A DNA stretch of 64,000 bases from Parasalinivibrio latis (lineage in GTDB: Bacteria; Pseudomonadota; Gammaproteobacteria; Enterobacterales; Vibrionaceae): NCBI RefSeq assembly GCF_036825535.1, contig NZ_CP098812.1, positions 1,550,001 to 1,614,000 of the forward strand. Direction: 5' to 3'. The position numbers and the translations under genes were made by a program. The notes under the pieces were generated by a model that saw only the letters and a program-made list of their open reading frames with translations, was not told the DNA's origin and did no database searches. Below are positions 41,268-50,286 of this stretch, in pieces; position 1 is the first letter of the stretch, and each line of letters begins with the position of its first letter.

Positions 41268-42557
41268 GTGCTTAAGATCGTTGTAGTAGGTGGTGGTGCA
41301 GGCGGTTTAGAGCTTGCCACAAAACTGGGCCGTACCCTTGGCCGCAAACGTCGTGCAACTGTGACGCTGGTGGATCGTAAATCCAGCCACTTGTGGAAGC
41401 CGTTATTACATGAAGTGGCAACCGGTTCTCTGGATGAAGGTGTTGATGCCTTAAGTTACCGCGCGCATGCCCGTAACCATCATTTTGATTTCCAGTTGGG
41501 CAGCCTGTGCGGCATTGACCGCGACAAGAAAACAATCACGCTGGCAGCGATGGAAGATGAAGATGGTGATCTGCTGATGCCAGAGCGTGAAATCAGCTAT
41601 GACATTTTGGTTATGGCGATTGGATCACGGTCAAATGACTTCAACACTGCCGGTGTCCGAGAGCATTGTATCTTCCTTGACAGCCCTGAGCAGGCAAACC
41701 GTTTCCGTAATGAAATGAACAATGCTTTCCTCAAGTTACACGCTTTGGGTGGTAAAGGGGAAGTTGAGATTGCCATCGTTGGTGGTGGTGCAACTGGTGT
41801 TGAGCTTTCTGCAGAGCTCCATAACGCCATTAAAGAACTGCACAACTACGGTTTTGGTGACCTTGACAGCAGCAAACTCAAAGTGACACTTGTTGAAGCC
41901 GGTGAGCGTATCCTTCCAGCGTTGCCTCCACGAATTTCCGGTGCTGCCCACCAGGAACTGGTTAAACTGGGCGTGAATGTACGTACCGGAACCATGATTG
42001 TTAAGGCTGATGAGCAAGGGCTTCACACCAAAGACGGTGATCTGATCCGGGCAAAAATTATGGTGTGGGCTGCTGGCATCAAAGCCCCTGATTTCCTCAA
42101 AGATTTCGGAGGCCTGGAAACCAACCGCATTAACCAGCTGGTGGTTAAGCCAACTCTGCAAACCACAAACGATGATGATATTTTCGTCATCGGTGACTGT
42201 GCATCCTGTGTTCAGGAAGACGGCTCTTTTGTTCCGCCTCGAGCACAGTCAGCACACCAGATGGCAAGCCGTTGTTTCAGCAACATCGTAGCCAAGATTA
42301 CTGATCGTGAGATGAAGCCTTATATCTATAAGGATCACGGTTCTCTGGTATCGCTGAGCCGCTTCTCTACTGTAGGTAGCCTGATGGGTAACCTGACCCG
42401 AGGTTCAATGATGGTGGAAGGCCGGATCGCACGTATCGTGTATATCTCCCTGTACCGCCTGCACCAGATTGCGCTGCATGGTTATTTAAAGACTAGCCTG
42501 ATTATGCTGGTGGGTCGCATAAACCGTGTATTGCGCCCGAACCTGAAATTGCACTGA
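41268..42557 (+). CDS. ndh: Type II NADH:quinone oxidoreductase
   Basis: Ndh is the non-proton-pumping respiratory NADH dehydrogenase, a membrane-associated FAD enzyme that reduces ubiquinone. The protein begins MLKIVVVGGGAGGLELATKLG (FAD site) and contains HLWKPLLHEVATGSLDEGVD, the NADH site IAIVGGGATGVELSAELHNA and the FAD-binding IGDCASC. The C-terminal region YISLYRLHQIALHGYLKT is nearly identical to E. coli Ndh and forms the membrane anchor. I choose the GTG at 41268 because GAAGGAAG lies six bases upstream; TTG and GTG codons at 41253 and 41262 are also in frame. It ends at a strong terminator. Confidence 0.97.
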   Translation: MLKIVVVGGGAGGLELATKLGRTLGRKRRATVTLVDRKSSHLWKPLLHEVATGSLDEGVDALSYRAHARNHHFDFQLGSLCGIDRDKKTITLAAMEDEDGDLLMPEREISYDILVMAIGSRSNDFNTAGVREHCIFLDSPEQANRFRNEMNNAFLKLHALGGKGEVEIAIVGGGATGVELSAELHNAIKELHNYGFGDLDSSKLKVTLVEAGERILPALPPRISGAAHQELVKLGVNVRTGTMIVKADEQGLHTKDGDLIRAKIMVWAAGIKAPDFLKDFGGLETNRINQLVVKPTLQTTNDDDIFVIGDCASCVQEDGSFVPPRAQSAHQMASRCFSNIVAKITDREMKPYIYKDHGSLVSLSRFSTVGSLMGNLTRGSMMVEGRIARIVYISLYRLHQIALHGYLKTSLIMLVGRINRVLRPNLKLH

Positions 42558-42580
42558 CAGATTCTGCTAAGAAAAAATCG

Positions 42581-42607
42581 ACCCGGCGAATTTTGCCGGG
42601 TTTTTTA
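42581..42607 (+). terminator. Rho-independent terminator of ndh
   Basis: ACCCGGC and GCCGGGT form a GC-rich stem followed by six T, 24 bases after the stop. Confidence 0.95.
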
Positions 42608-42726
42608 TTGCTTGTTAATTAGAAGATCGTTTCTGAACGGTAGATGAATAAAGTTATCAGTAAGTGTTCAGACCGGGCGGGTGACAATTGGGTTTATCGA
42701 AAAGGAATAACAACAAGGTTCTCCAA

Positions 42727-43110
42727 ATGGCTAAGAAAACCCTTCTGTCTCTGGCACTTATTGCATCAATGGCTCCTGCTCTGGCGCTGGCCGGGAACAA
42801 CACTGATGGCAAACCGGTAGGTATCAACTTCAACGGCCCTGTAGAAGTGGATACTGTTGCTCAGCTGTTGGACAACGCTAACTTTTTCTCAGAGCGTAAT
42901 ACCATTGTTGAAGGCAAGCTGGTTAAACAGCTGACCAAAGACACCTTTATGTTCTCTGACGGCAGTGGTGCAGAGATTCGCGTAGAAATGGATGATGATA
43001 TTTCCGTCCCTCAGGGTATTACTCCAACTACCAAGGTTCGCCTGTATGGAGATTACGAACTTGGTAATGCGCCTAAGATCGAAGTGGATCGTGTAGAAAT
43101 TCTGAATTGA
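42727..43110 (+). CDS. YgiW/YdeI-family periplasmic OB-fold protein
   Basis: A 127-aa secreted protein with a signal peptide ending LALA-GNN and a bacterial OB-fold (BOF) domain: VDTVAQLLDNANFFSERNTIVEGKLVKQL (about 30-60), FMFSDGSGAEIRVEMDDD and KVRLYGDYELGNAPKIEVDRVEIL. The family includes E. coli YgiW/VisP, linked to envelope stress and, in ygiW-qseBC, to a two-component system. AAGG lies before the ATG at 42727. It is a single gene with its own terminator and lies 2 kb from the PepSY-associated two-component genes, across ndh. Confidence 0.9.
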   Translation: MAKKTLLSLALIASMAPALALAGNNTDGKPVGINFNGPVEVDTVAQLLDNANFFSERNTIVEGKLVKQLTKDTFMFSDGSGAEIRVEMDDDISVPQGITPTTKVRLYGDYELGNAPKIEVDRVEILN

Positions 43111-43156
43111 TTGTTAGCCGGCATTCTTGCGTTCCCAGGAACCGGACAACCCAAGT

Positions 43157-43187
43157 AAAAGGACATCCTGTGAGATGTCCTTTTTTT
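43157..43187. terminator. Bidirectional terminator between the YgiW-like gene and cytochrome b561
   Basis: AAAAGGACATC and GATGTCCTTTT form an 11-bp stem with a six-base loop and a T run (TTTTTTT). It lies between converging genes. Confidence 0.92.
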
Positions 43188-43191
43188 CTAT

Positions 43192-43737
43192 TTACCGTCC
43201 CAGCATTCGAGAGATGGTTACATCCTTGTCGAACAAATGGTGTTTAACTGCCCCAAGGATATGCAATGCAATTGATATCACCATTATCGGAACCAGAATG
43301 CTGTGTAATGTGCTGCCAAGTTCTGCAAGGGTTTCATTCAGAGGCAGGGCTCTTGCAGGATTGTCAGGGTTTGGGTTTCGTGCAATCAACTCAATCCCAA
43401 ATACCCCAAGGCCATTGCCACCGGCAACCGACATCATCAGTCCTGATATAGGGAACAGGGCTGTTCCGACTATCAGAATCCAGTGAACAGCTTTAGCTGT
43501 TTTTTTCTGCCATTCCGGGGAATCTGAGACATCTTCCAGCCAGCCCTCTTTCAATCGCCAGGCAATTCGGGCCAAAATCACGATAAGGGCAATAAAGCCG
43601 AGTGACTTATGTACCGGGTAAAGTGCGAATGTTTCTGTCTGGTGCATGTATATGCCCATTGCCATAATGACCAACATGGCGCCTGCAACAATCCAGTGTA
43701 GAGAGATGGTGGTTTTAGAAAGTTTCTCTTTTGTCAT
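43192..43737 (-). CDS. cybB: Cytochrome b561
   Basis: A 181-aa four-helix membrane cytochrome. Candidate heme-ligand histidines appear in SLHWIVAG (helix 1), PVHKSLGF (helix 2), AVHWILIVG (helix 3) and LHILGAVKHHLFD (helix 4). CybB-type proteins carry two b hemes and oxidise quinol or reduce superoxide (E. coli CybB is a superoxide:ubiquinone oxidoreductase). Length matches E. coli CybB (176 aa). It is a single gene, divergent from the esterase at 43839. Confidence 0.92.
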   Translation of the reverse strand: MTKEKLSKTTISLHWIVAGAMLVIMAMGIYMHQTETFALYPVHKSLGFIALIVILARIAWRLKEGWLEDVSDSPEWQKKTAKAVHWILIVGTALFPISGLMMSVAGGNGLGVFGIELIARNPNPDNPARALPLNETLAELGSTLHSILVPIMVISIALHILGAVKHHLFDKDVTISRMLGR

Positions 43738-43838
43738 GCTGACGTTACCTTAATGTTGTTGTGGTTTTGGGTGAATTTTGCGCACCATCAGAAATCCAGA
43801 CAACAGAAATTACGCAACTTTACATTTGTCGAACAATA

Positions 43839-44504
43839 ATGGATGGACGGATATTGAAATACCTTCAAGTTGAAACCTCGGATGCTCCGGATGCCTGCGT
43901 TATCTGGCTGCATGGCCTTGGTGCTAGTGGACATGATTTTGAAGCTGCAATCCCGGAACTGGGGTTAGACACATCTCTAAAGATTCGCTTTATTTTTCCC
44001 CATGCGCCTCAAATCCCCGTAACGGTAAATGGCGGTTATGTTATGCCTGCCTGGTACGATATTTTGCAGATGGGAGAAGGCAGGAAGATTAATAAAGCGC
44101 AATTGATTGAGTCTGCTGCTGCTGTGACGGACTTAATCAATCACCAAATTGATGACGGCATCAACAGCCAACGGATAGTACTTGCGGGATTCTCACAAGG
44201 CGGGGCAGTGGCCTATCACGCAGCTCTGATGTTTCCCCGGAAGCTGGCTGGGTTACTGGCTCTTTCAACGTATTTTGCTACCGCCGAAGAGGTTCGCCTT
44301 CAGCCTGAAAATTCAGGGCTGCCAGTGATGGTGATGCATGGGGAATACGATCCGGTTGTTACACCACGGCTTGGCCGGGAAGCGTTGGGAGATCTTGTTG
44401 CTCTTGGTCTTGCTCCAGTGTGGAGAACCTATGCGATGGAGCATTCGGTTTGTATGCCGCAACTCAGGGACATTGGAAAGTGGATCGCAGCACGTCTGTC
44501 GTAA
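43839..44504 (+). CDS. Carboxylesterase/lysophospholipase (alpha/beta hydrolase)
   Basis: A 221-aa serine hydrolase of the carboxylesterase 2/acyl-protein-thioesterase group. The catalytic serine is in AGFSQGGAVAYHAAL (about residues 113-127), the aspartate in MHGEYDPVV and the histidine in AMEHSVCMPQL; the oxyanion loop is IWLHGLGASGHDFE. The substrate is unknown but probably a short acyl ester. The ATG at 43839 begins where family similarity starts, although I see no good ribosome-binding site. The GFA-family gene follows after 30 bases, probably in one transcript. Confidence 0.9.
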   Translation: MDGRILKYLQVETSDAPDACVIWLHGLGASGHDFEAAIPELGLDTSLKIRFIFPHAPQIPVTVNGGYVMPAWYDILQMGEGRKINKAQLIESAAAVTDLINHQIDDGINSQRIVLAGFSQGGAVAYHAALMFPRKLAGLLALSTYFATAEEVRLQPENSGLPVMVMHGEYDPVVTPRLGREALGDLVALGLAPVWRTYAMEHSVCMPQLRDIGKWIAARLS

Positions 44505-44534
44505 CAGCACGTGTTGCCTGGACAGGAGATACAT

Positions 44535-44948
44535 ATGAACTCGTCAGGAAACTGCCGTTGCAACTCAGTCAGTCTACATGTATCCGCTGAGATAGATTTC
44601 TCGGAATTAAACCCACGGCGATGTGACTGTGACTACTGCCGGGAAAAACCGGCTGCCCTTATCAGCCACCCGACGATGGAGGTAGAGGTTGGGGTTCCGT
44701 TGAATTCTATGAAAGCAGAGCAAAATGGTGACCGACTGGCAACGTTTTATCGTTGCAAAACCTGCGATGACCTGATTGTGGTTGGGGCGAAAATTGACGG
44801 TGAATGGAGAGGGGCCGTCAACGGAGAGTTGCTGTCTTGCCGTTCTGAACTTGGGGATGACGTAGCGATCAGCCCCAAAAAACTGTCACCCTCGGAAAAG
44901 CAAGCCCGATGGAAAAAGCTGTGGGCCAAGATTATAACCGCCCATTGA
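44535..44948 (+). CDS. GFA/CENP-V family zinc protein
   Basis: A 137-aa protein with the cysteine pattern of the glutathione-dependent formaldehyde-activating (GFA) family: CRCNSV (about 8-13), CDCDYC (about 31-36) and CKTC (about 76-79). These cysteines bind zinc; most members have no proven enzymatic activity and the original Gfa role is disputed. AGGAGA lies five bases before the ATG. The arginine- and lysine-rich C terminus (SPSEKQARWKKLW) is unusual for the core fold. It is downstream of the esterase and convergent with a LysR gene. Confidence 0.85.
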   Translation: MNSSGNCRCNSVSLHVSAEIDFSELNPRRCDCDYCREKPAALISHPTMEVEVGVPLNSMKAEQNGDRLATFYRCKTCDDLIVVGAKIDGEWRGAVNGELLSCRSELGDDVAISPKKLSPSEKQARWKKLWAKIITAH

Positions 44949-44959
44949 AATCGCTTCGT

Positions 44960-45847
44960 TCAGCACTGCACCTGATCAATCAGATATTGTCGGACTTTGG
45001 TCGATAACCAGCTTTGAACATCACCAGGTGCGGCGTTTCCTGGCCGGATGACATGGAAGCTTCGCTGGTTACGGGCTTCACCGTGACGAAGGACGCTGAG
45101 TTGTGCTTGCTGGAGCTCTTTTCTCATCAAAACGGCCGGAACCTTTGCCCAACCCAGCCCATCTACAGCAGCATCCCGGATGTATTCATAAAAGGTGAGG
45201 GCAATATAATCCTCTGAAATTTCGCCACGCTTTGGCATCAGGGACGGTTCTAGGTGGGACAGTGTAATTTCCGTGTGCTGTGCCAGGTCGGTGTTGGATA
45301 CGTAGCTTAACCTGCTGAGGTTATGCTCCGGTGAACTGACCAGGTAGACATCCATATTTCCTAAAACCGGTGCGGTAAGGTTATCGCTCACTTCGCACCC
45401 ATTGACCATACCATAGGCCACATCTGCAAGGTTCTCATCTACCAGGGAAGGCAGCTCCGGTGTAGAAACTACGTAAACGGAAATAGCCGTGTGAGGAAAA
45501 CGGACACGCAAATCTTTGAGCCAATCTCGCCAGAACCGTTCAGGAATTGCATCGTCCCGCGCAATTCGGAGTACCGGTTCTGTGCCACTCATAGCCTGTA
45601 TCGCCCGGCGCATAATGGTCTCAGACGCCGCTGTTATGCGCTCTGCTTCGGGGAGAATACTGTTTCCCAGCGGTGTGAGGGTTATCCGGTTGCCGCTTCG
45701 CTGAAACAGCGGCATACCCAGTTCATCCTCCAAGGCTGCAACAGCTGCACTTACCGTTGTACGGCTTGCTCCATGTATTCGGGCTGCCTCAGCAATTGAG
45801 CCAGTTTTGGCTACATCGAGGAACAGCATTAACTGACGGGTTTTCAT
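44960..45847 (-). CDS. LysR-family transcriptional regulator
   Basis: A 295-aa regulator. The N-terminal winged helix-turn-helix (GSIAEAARIHGASRTTVSAA, about 16-35) has the LysR pattern, and the effector domain spans about 90-290. I cannot assign a ligand or target. It converges with the GFA gene 11 bases away, so a direct regulatory link to the neighbours is not implied by orientation. No divergent partner is present, which is less common for LysR genes. Confidence 0.9.
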   Translation of the reverse strand: MKTRQLMLFLDVAKTGSIAEAARIHGASRTTVSAAVAALEDELGMPLFQRSGNRITLTPLGNSILPEAERITAASETIMRRAIQAMSGTEPVLRIARDDAIPERFWRDWLKDLRVRFPHTAISVYVVSTPELPSLVDENLADVAYGMVNGCEVSDNLTAPVLGNMDVYLVSSPEHNLSRLSYVSNTDLAQHTEITLSHLEPSLMPKRGEISEDYIALTFYEYIRDAAVDGLGWAKVPAVLMRKELQQAQLSVLRHGEARNQRSFHVIRPGNAAPGDVQSWLSTKVRQYLIDQVQC

Positions 45848-45909
45848 GATGTTTTCCGGAAGGATCAGGCAGTAAAAGTATACCGTTTATGGTTGAAACA
45901 TAAAAAACA

Positions 45910-45932
45910 AAACCCCTCGCGGGGAGGGGTTT
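45910..45932 (-). terminator. Rho-independent terminator of the plzB-mfd-csiV operon
   Basis: AAACCCCTC and GAGGGGTTT form a 9-bp stem with a five-base loop; the minus-strand continuation TTGTTTTTTA supplies the U tract. It lies 23 bases after the csiV stop. Confidence 0.88.
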
Positions 45933-45954
45933 AAGTGGTTTTCAGTTCAGGCTG

Positions 45955-46767
45955 CTATTGAACTTTTCGTACCTGAATGATCATGCCCATAAGGGGGTGA
46001 TCAAGGTAGTGTGTTTCACCACTGCGCATACGGCGTTTTTGTTTAAACGCGTAGTCCTGCAGGACACTCTCTGTACGGTAGGTCTTTTCGATTTCCTGCA
46101 AACCGCCAAATTGAATGTCGCTGTTACCTGCTTGCGCCGCGGTATCCGCTACCTCGGTAACCGGAGCACCTTCCTGGTTGGTTTCCTGTTCCGGTACCGC
46201 TGGAATATCATCGTTCACATTCACTAGTACTTCACGGGTGCTGGGTTCACGCAGCACCATATCTGTTTCAAGGAACAGATAATGTTGGACGTATACACGC
46301 AGGATGCCATCAAGCTCGAAGAGGCCGCCGGTGGCATGGGCTGCATCGTAGGCTGGGTCAAGTGGGGCTGCATTAAGGCTGCTGCCATCCGGGCGGAACA
46401 TATCAGCCCAGTTTTTACCTGCGCTCAGTCGAAGCTTAGGCATATATGGGCGGGCACCGTCACCTTGACGCCAGGCCATATGTACCAGAGGCGTGAAACC
46501 GGCATGGTTACGCAGTTTCTGGTACTCGCTGTTCAGCTCCCAGTGGTTTTTCGACAAAAGGGTAATGCCTCGTTTCCTCAGTGCCGCTTTATCGGACAGG
46601 GAGATTGAGTTGGCATAGTCGATATCGACCAGCTTTTCAGGCCAGTGTTCATTGACAGTAGCCGGATCCTGGTTGCGTTTGAAAAGGATAATTTCCACAT
46701 CAAAAAGACGTTGAGCAAAGCTTGGCCAACTGACGAGGAAAAGCAGAAGAAATACCAGTCTCTTCAA
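45955..46767 (-). CDS. csiV: CsiV-like periplasmic peptidoglycan-binding protein
   Basis: A 270-aa secreted protein with a signal peptide ending SFAQR and the CsiV/COG3110 pattern (RLFDVEIILFKRNQDP, NHWELNSEYQKL, FELDGILRVYVQHYLFLETDM, MRSGETHYLDHPLMGMIIQVRKV). In Vibrio cholerae CsiV binds peptidoglycan and activates class A PBP1a through LpoA, and is essential when cells are exposed to D-amino acids. It lies 36 bases after mfd, the known Vibrio arrangement, and ends at a strong terminator. Together with lpoB at 35 kb, this window carries regulators of both PBP1 systems. Confidence 0.9.
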   Translation of the reverse strand: MKRLVFLLLFLVSWPSFAQRLFDVEIILFKRNQDPATVNEHWPEKLVDIDYANSISLSDKAALRKRGITLLSKNHWELNSEYQKLRNHAGFTPLVHMAWRQGDGARPYMPKLRLSAGKNWADMFRPDGSSLNAAPLDPAYDAAHATGGLFELDGILRVYVQHYLFLETDMVLREPSTREVLVNVNDDIPAVPEQETNQEGAPVTEVADTAAQAGNSDIQFGGLQEIEKTYRTESVLQDYAFKQKRRMRSGETHYLDHPLMGMIIQVRKVQ

Positions 46768-46803
46768 AATAAGACTCCGTTTAAAACAAGTCCGGGCAGG
46801 CCA

Positions 46804-49800
46804 TTAAGCCTGCACCGCGGTCACTTTATGATTCTCAAATTGCTCAATGAGCGTTTGTGCAAACCGGATGCGATCCGGGTTTTCCTTAATCGCTTCGACC
46901 ACTTTCAGGCGGGTTGGGCCATCCAGGCGGTAAGTCTGTGGGCTCGATTGTAACAGACCAACCAGAAAAGCGGGATCAATCGGTGCATTTTCATTAAATT
47001 CAATGGCTCCGCCCATTGGTCCAAGTTCCAGCTTGCGAATGCCCAGATCGGTGGCAGACAGTTTAAGCCGAGCCAAGGTAAGCAGGTTCTTGGCTGGCTC
47101 AGGCAACAAACCGAAACGGTCAATCAACTCCACACGGAGCTCGTCGAGTTCATCGTCGTTTGAAGCACTGGCAACCCTTTTGTACAGGGATAGGCGAGTG
47201 TTGATATCCGGCATGTAGTCATCTGGCAGCAGGGCAGGTACACGCAGTTCCACTTCGGTTTGCTCGTTAAGCAAATCATCGAGAGAAGGCTCTTTACCTT
47301 CTTTCAAGGATTCGACCGCCTGCTCAAGCATTTCCATATACAGTGTGAAGCCGACGGTCTGGATCTGGCCGCTTTGTTCATCGCCAAGCAGTTCACCGGC
47401 TCCACGAATTTCAAGGTCATGGGTCGCAAGTGTAAATCCGGCACCCAGGTCTTCCAGCGAAGCGATAGCCTCCAGACGTTTTACGGCATCTTTTGACATG
47501 CGCTTAGGGTGTGGCGTCAGCAGGTAGGCATAAGCCTGGTGATGTGAACGGCCTACCCGGCCTCGTAACTGGTGTAACTGCGCCAGACCGAAACTGTCTG
47601 CACGGTTGATTATGATGGTGTTAGCCGTTGGGACATCAATACCGGTCTCAATGATGGTAGTACAAACCAGTACGTTGAACCGTTGATGGTAGAAGTCACT
47701 CATTATGCGCTCGAGCTCTCGCTCGCGCATTTGTCCATGAGCGACGGTAATACGCGCATCCGGTACCAGTTCAGCCAGGTCGGAAGCTGCTTTTTCAATA
47801 GACTCTACGTCATTGTGCAGGAAGTAGACTTGGCCACCACGCATGATTTCACGCAGGATAGCTTCCTTCACCGTCACTTCATCTCGTTCTCGAACGAAGG
47901 TTTTTACTGCCAGGCGGCGGGAAGGTGGAGTTGCGATAATCGACAGATCCCGAATACCGCTCATTGCCATATTGAGTGTTCGCGGAATGGGTGTTGCGGT
48001 CAGGGTCAGGATATCCACATCTGCCCGCATGGCTTTGATTTTCTCTTTCTGGCGGACACCAAAGCGGTGCTCTTCATCCACAATGAGAAGACCAAGATCA
48101 GCAAATTTGATGGTGCCCTGGATCAGTTTGTGGGTACCGATGAGGATATCCACTTTCCCGGCTTCTACGTCCGCAAGGATCTGGTTTTGCTCTTTTGCAG
48201 ATTTGAAGCGGGACAGCACCTCTACCCGGATTGGCAAGTTGGCAAAACGGTCACGGAAGTTTTCAAAGTGTTGTTGGGCAAGCAGGGTTGTCGGAACCAG
48301 CACGGCAACCTGTTTTGCGTTATGCACGGCAAGGAAAGCTGCCCGCATTGCCACTTCTGTTTTTCCGAAGCCAACATCACCACACACCAGACGATCCATG
48401 GCAATGGGGCGGCACATGTCGGAAAGCACAGCATTAATTGCAAGTGCCTGATCGTGGGTTTCCTCAAAGGGGAAGCCGTTAATGAAATCGATATAAGCTT
48501 CATGGTCGTGCTTGAACGCAAAGCCTGGTTTGACCGCACGTTTGGCGTAGACATCCAGAAGCTCAGCAGCAACGTCCCGTACCTTTTCAGCTGCTTTGCG
48601 GCGCGCTTTTTCCCAGGCTTCTCCACCAAGTTTGTGGAGTGGGGCTGCCTCTTCTGCCCCTCCGGTATAGCGGGTGAGAAGGTGAAGGGAAGATACCGGC
48701 ACATAGAGTTTGGAACCTTTCTGGTATTCCAAGGTGACGAATTCAGTTTTCAGGCCACCGGCTTCGAGTGTCTGCAAGCCCTCATACCGACCTATGCCGT
48801 GTTTGAGATGGACGACCGGTTGGCCCGGCTGGAGTTCAGCAAGCGTACGGATTATGGTTTCGCTGCTGACAGCCGCTTTTTTGTCATTACGCCGACGGCG
48901 TTGGGCTACCCGCTCGCCGAACAGATCAGTTTCACAGACAAGGGAAAAACCCGCATCTTCGAGGATGAAACCTCTCTCGGCCTGACCAATAATCAGCGTG
49001 ACCCGGCTGGGTGCATCAAGTGCTTCGTAGACCGAGTTGCAAACCATTGGTCGCAGTTTAATCCGCGACAGCATATCCAGCAGCGCTTCACGACGGCCTT
49101 CTGACTCAACTGAGAAGACAACCTTGCCACTGAACTGCTCGCAAAATTGGCGCAACGCACCCATTGGTTCTTTAAGCTGATGGTTAACATTCAGGTCCGG
49201 CAGTGGCTGGCAACTGATATTAGTCCGCCATTTTTTACCTTCAACCTGAGCATCAGTGAGCATGATTCGCGGAATAGGCTTGAGCAAAGAGAACATTTCA
49301 TCGGTTTCAAGCCATAGGGAATCTGGGGCAAGCAGTGGGCGCATAGGGTCAACACGGCGCTGGTCAAACCGGTTTTCCGCATCTGCAAGAAACTGCTTTC
49401 CTGCTTGTTCCAAATCACCTACGGATACCACCAGAGTATTGTCCGGCAGGTAATCGAACAGAGTTGCCATTTCATCAAAGAACAGAGGCTGCCAGTATTC
49501 TATACCGGCAGGCAATGTACGCTTGCTCACCTGCTGGTACACCGATTCAGGCTCCCGGCGGGCGTCAAACCGTTCACGCCAGCGACCACGGAACTGCTCT
49601 ATGGCTTCCGGATCTGTGGGGAATTCTCTAGCCGGGAGTAGGCTGATACTGTCTATTTCAGTAATTGAACGCTGGGTTTCCGGATCAAACTCCCTAATAG
49701 TGTCAATTTCGTCGTCAAAGAAATCGATTCGCAGGGGTTGCTGGCTGCCCATCGGGAAGAGATCAAGGATTGAACCCCGTGAGGCGTATTCCCCATGCTC

Positions 49801-50277
49801 CATTACCTGATCAACATGGCGGTAACCGGCACTTTCCAATTGGCTGCGCAGCTTTTCCAACGAAAGCAGATCGCCTTTTTTTACTACCAATGCATGCTTG
49901 GTCAGGAAGCTTTTGGGTAATACCCGTTGGAGAAGCGTATTGACCGGCATGATAACGATCCCAGACACCAGTTGTGGCATCTGGTACAACAGAGACAATC
50001 GCTCGGAGATGATGTCCTGGTGAGGGGAAAAATTATCGTACGGGAGGGTTTCCCAATCTGGGAAAACTTCACATTTTTCCGGCGTAAACTGGCTGACTTC
50101 ACCCTCAAGCCGCCTGGCAGTCTGGCTGTCGGGGGTAATCAGGAGTACGGGGCCGTTGTGGCGGTTGGCGATATCACCAATGGTCAGTGCCAGAGAGGAA
50201 CCGATAAGGTTCCCCAAGTGCTGCTGCTCTCCGGCTTTTGGCGTTTGGAGGGCGGAAATAACAGGAATTGGTTTCAT
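46804..50277 (-). CDS. mfd: Transcription-repair coupling factor
   Basis: Mfd removes stalled RNA polymerase from DNA lesions and recruits UvrA. At 1157 aa it matches E. coli (1148). Domains in order: the UvrB-homology region (about 1-340), the RNA polymerase-interaction domain (about 480-550), the RecG-like translocase with Walker A (GDVGFGKTEVAMRA, about 625) and the DEEH box (LIVDEEHRFGVRQKEK, about 725), then motif VI (QLRGRVGRSHHQAYAYLL) and the C-terminal TRCF domain. It is 9 bases after the PilZ gene and 36 before csiV. A long open frame on the opposite strand is a coding shadow. Confidence 0.98.
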   Translation of the reverse strand: MKPIPVISALQTPKAGEQQHLGNLIGSSLALTIGDIANRHNGPVLLITPDSQTARRLEGEVSQFTPEKCEVFPDWETLPYDNFSPHQDIISERLSLLYQMPQLVSGIVIMPVNTLLQRVLPKSFLTKHALVVKKGDLLSLEKLRSQLESAGYRHVDQVMEHGEYASRGSILDLFPMGSQQPLRIDFFDDEIDTIREFDPETQRSITEIDSISLLPAREFPTDPEAIEQFRGRWRERFDARREPESVYQQVSKRTLPAGIEYWQPLFFDEMATLFDYLPDNTLVVSVGDLEQAGKQFLADAENRFDQRRVDPMRPLLAPDSLWLETDEMFSLLKPIPRIMLTDAQVEGKKWRTNISCQPLPDLNVNHQLKEPMGALRQFCEQFSGKVVFSVESEGRREALLDMLSRIKLRPMVCNSVYEALDAPSRVTLIIGQAERGFILEDAGFSLVCETDLFGERVAQRRRRNDKKAAVSSETIIRTLAELQPGQPVVHLKHGIGRYEGLQTLEAGGLKTEFVTLEYQKGSKLYVPVSSLHLLTRYTGGAEEAAPLHKLGGEAWEKARRKAAEKVRDVAAELLDVYAKRAVKPGFAFKHDHEAYIDFINGFPFEETHDQALAINAVLSDMCRPIAMDRLVCGDVGFGKTEVAMRAAFLAVHNAKQVAVLVPTTLLAQQHFENFRDRFANLPIRVEVLSRFKSAKEQNQILADVEAGKVDILIGTHKLIQGTIKFADLGLLIVDEEHRFGVRQKEKIKAMRADVDILTLTATPIPRTLNMAMSGIRDLSIIATPPSRRLAVKTFVRERDEVTVKEAILREIMRGGQVYFLHNDVESIEKAASDLAELVPDARITVAHGQMRERELERIMSDFYHQRFNVLVCTTIIETGIDVPTANTIIINRADSFGLAQLHQLRGRVGRSHHQAYAYLLTPHPKRMSKDAVKRLEAIASLEDLGAGFTLATHDLEIRGAGELLGDEQSGQIQTVGFTLYMEMLEQAVESLKEGKEPSLDDLLNEQTEVELRVPALLPDDYMPDINTRLSLYKRVASASNDDELDELRVELIDRFGLLPEPAKNLLTLARLKLSATDLGIRKLELGPMGGAIEFNENAPIDPAFLVGLLQSSPQTYRLDGPTRLKVVEAIKENPDRIRFAQTLIEQFENHKVTAVQA

Positions 50278-50286
50278 TTGAAGACG

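Noticed and set aside
47683..49104. A 473-codon open frame on the plus strand opposite mfd
   Set aside because: It lies wholly antisense to mfd, which is unmistakable, and its protein has a cysteine- and histidine-rich random composition with no recognisable domain. It is a coding shadow.
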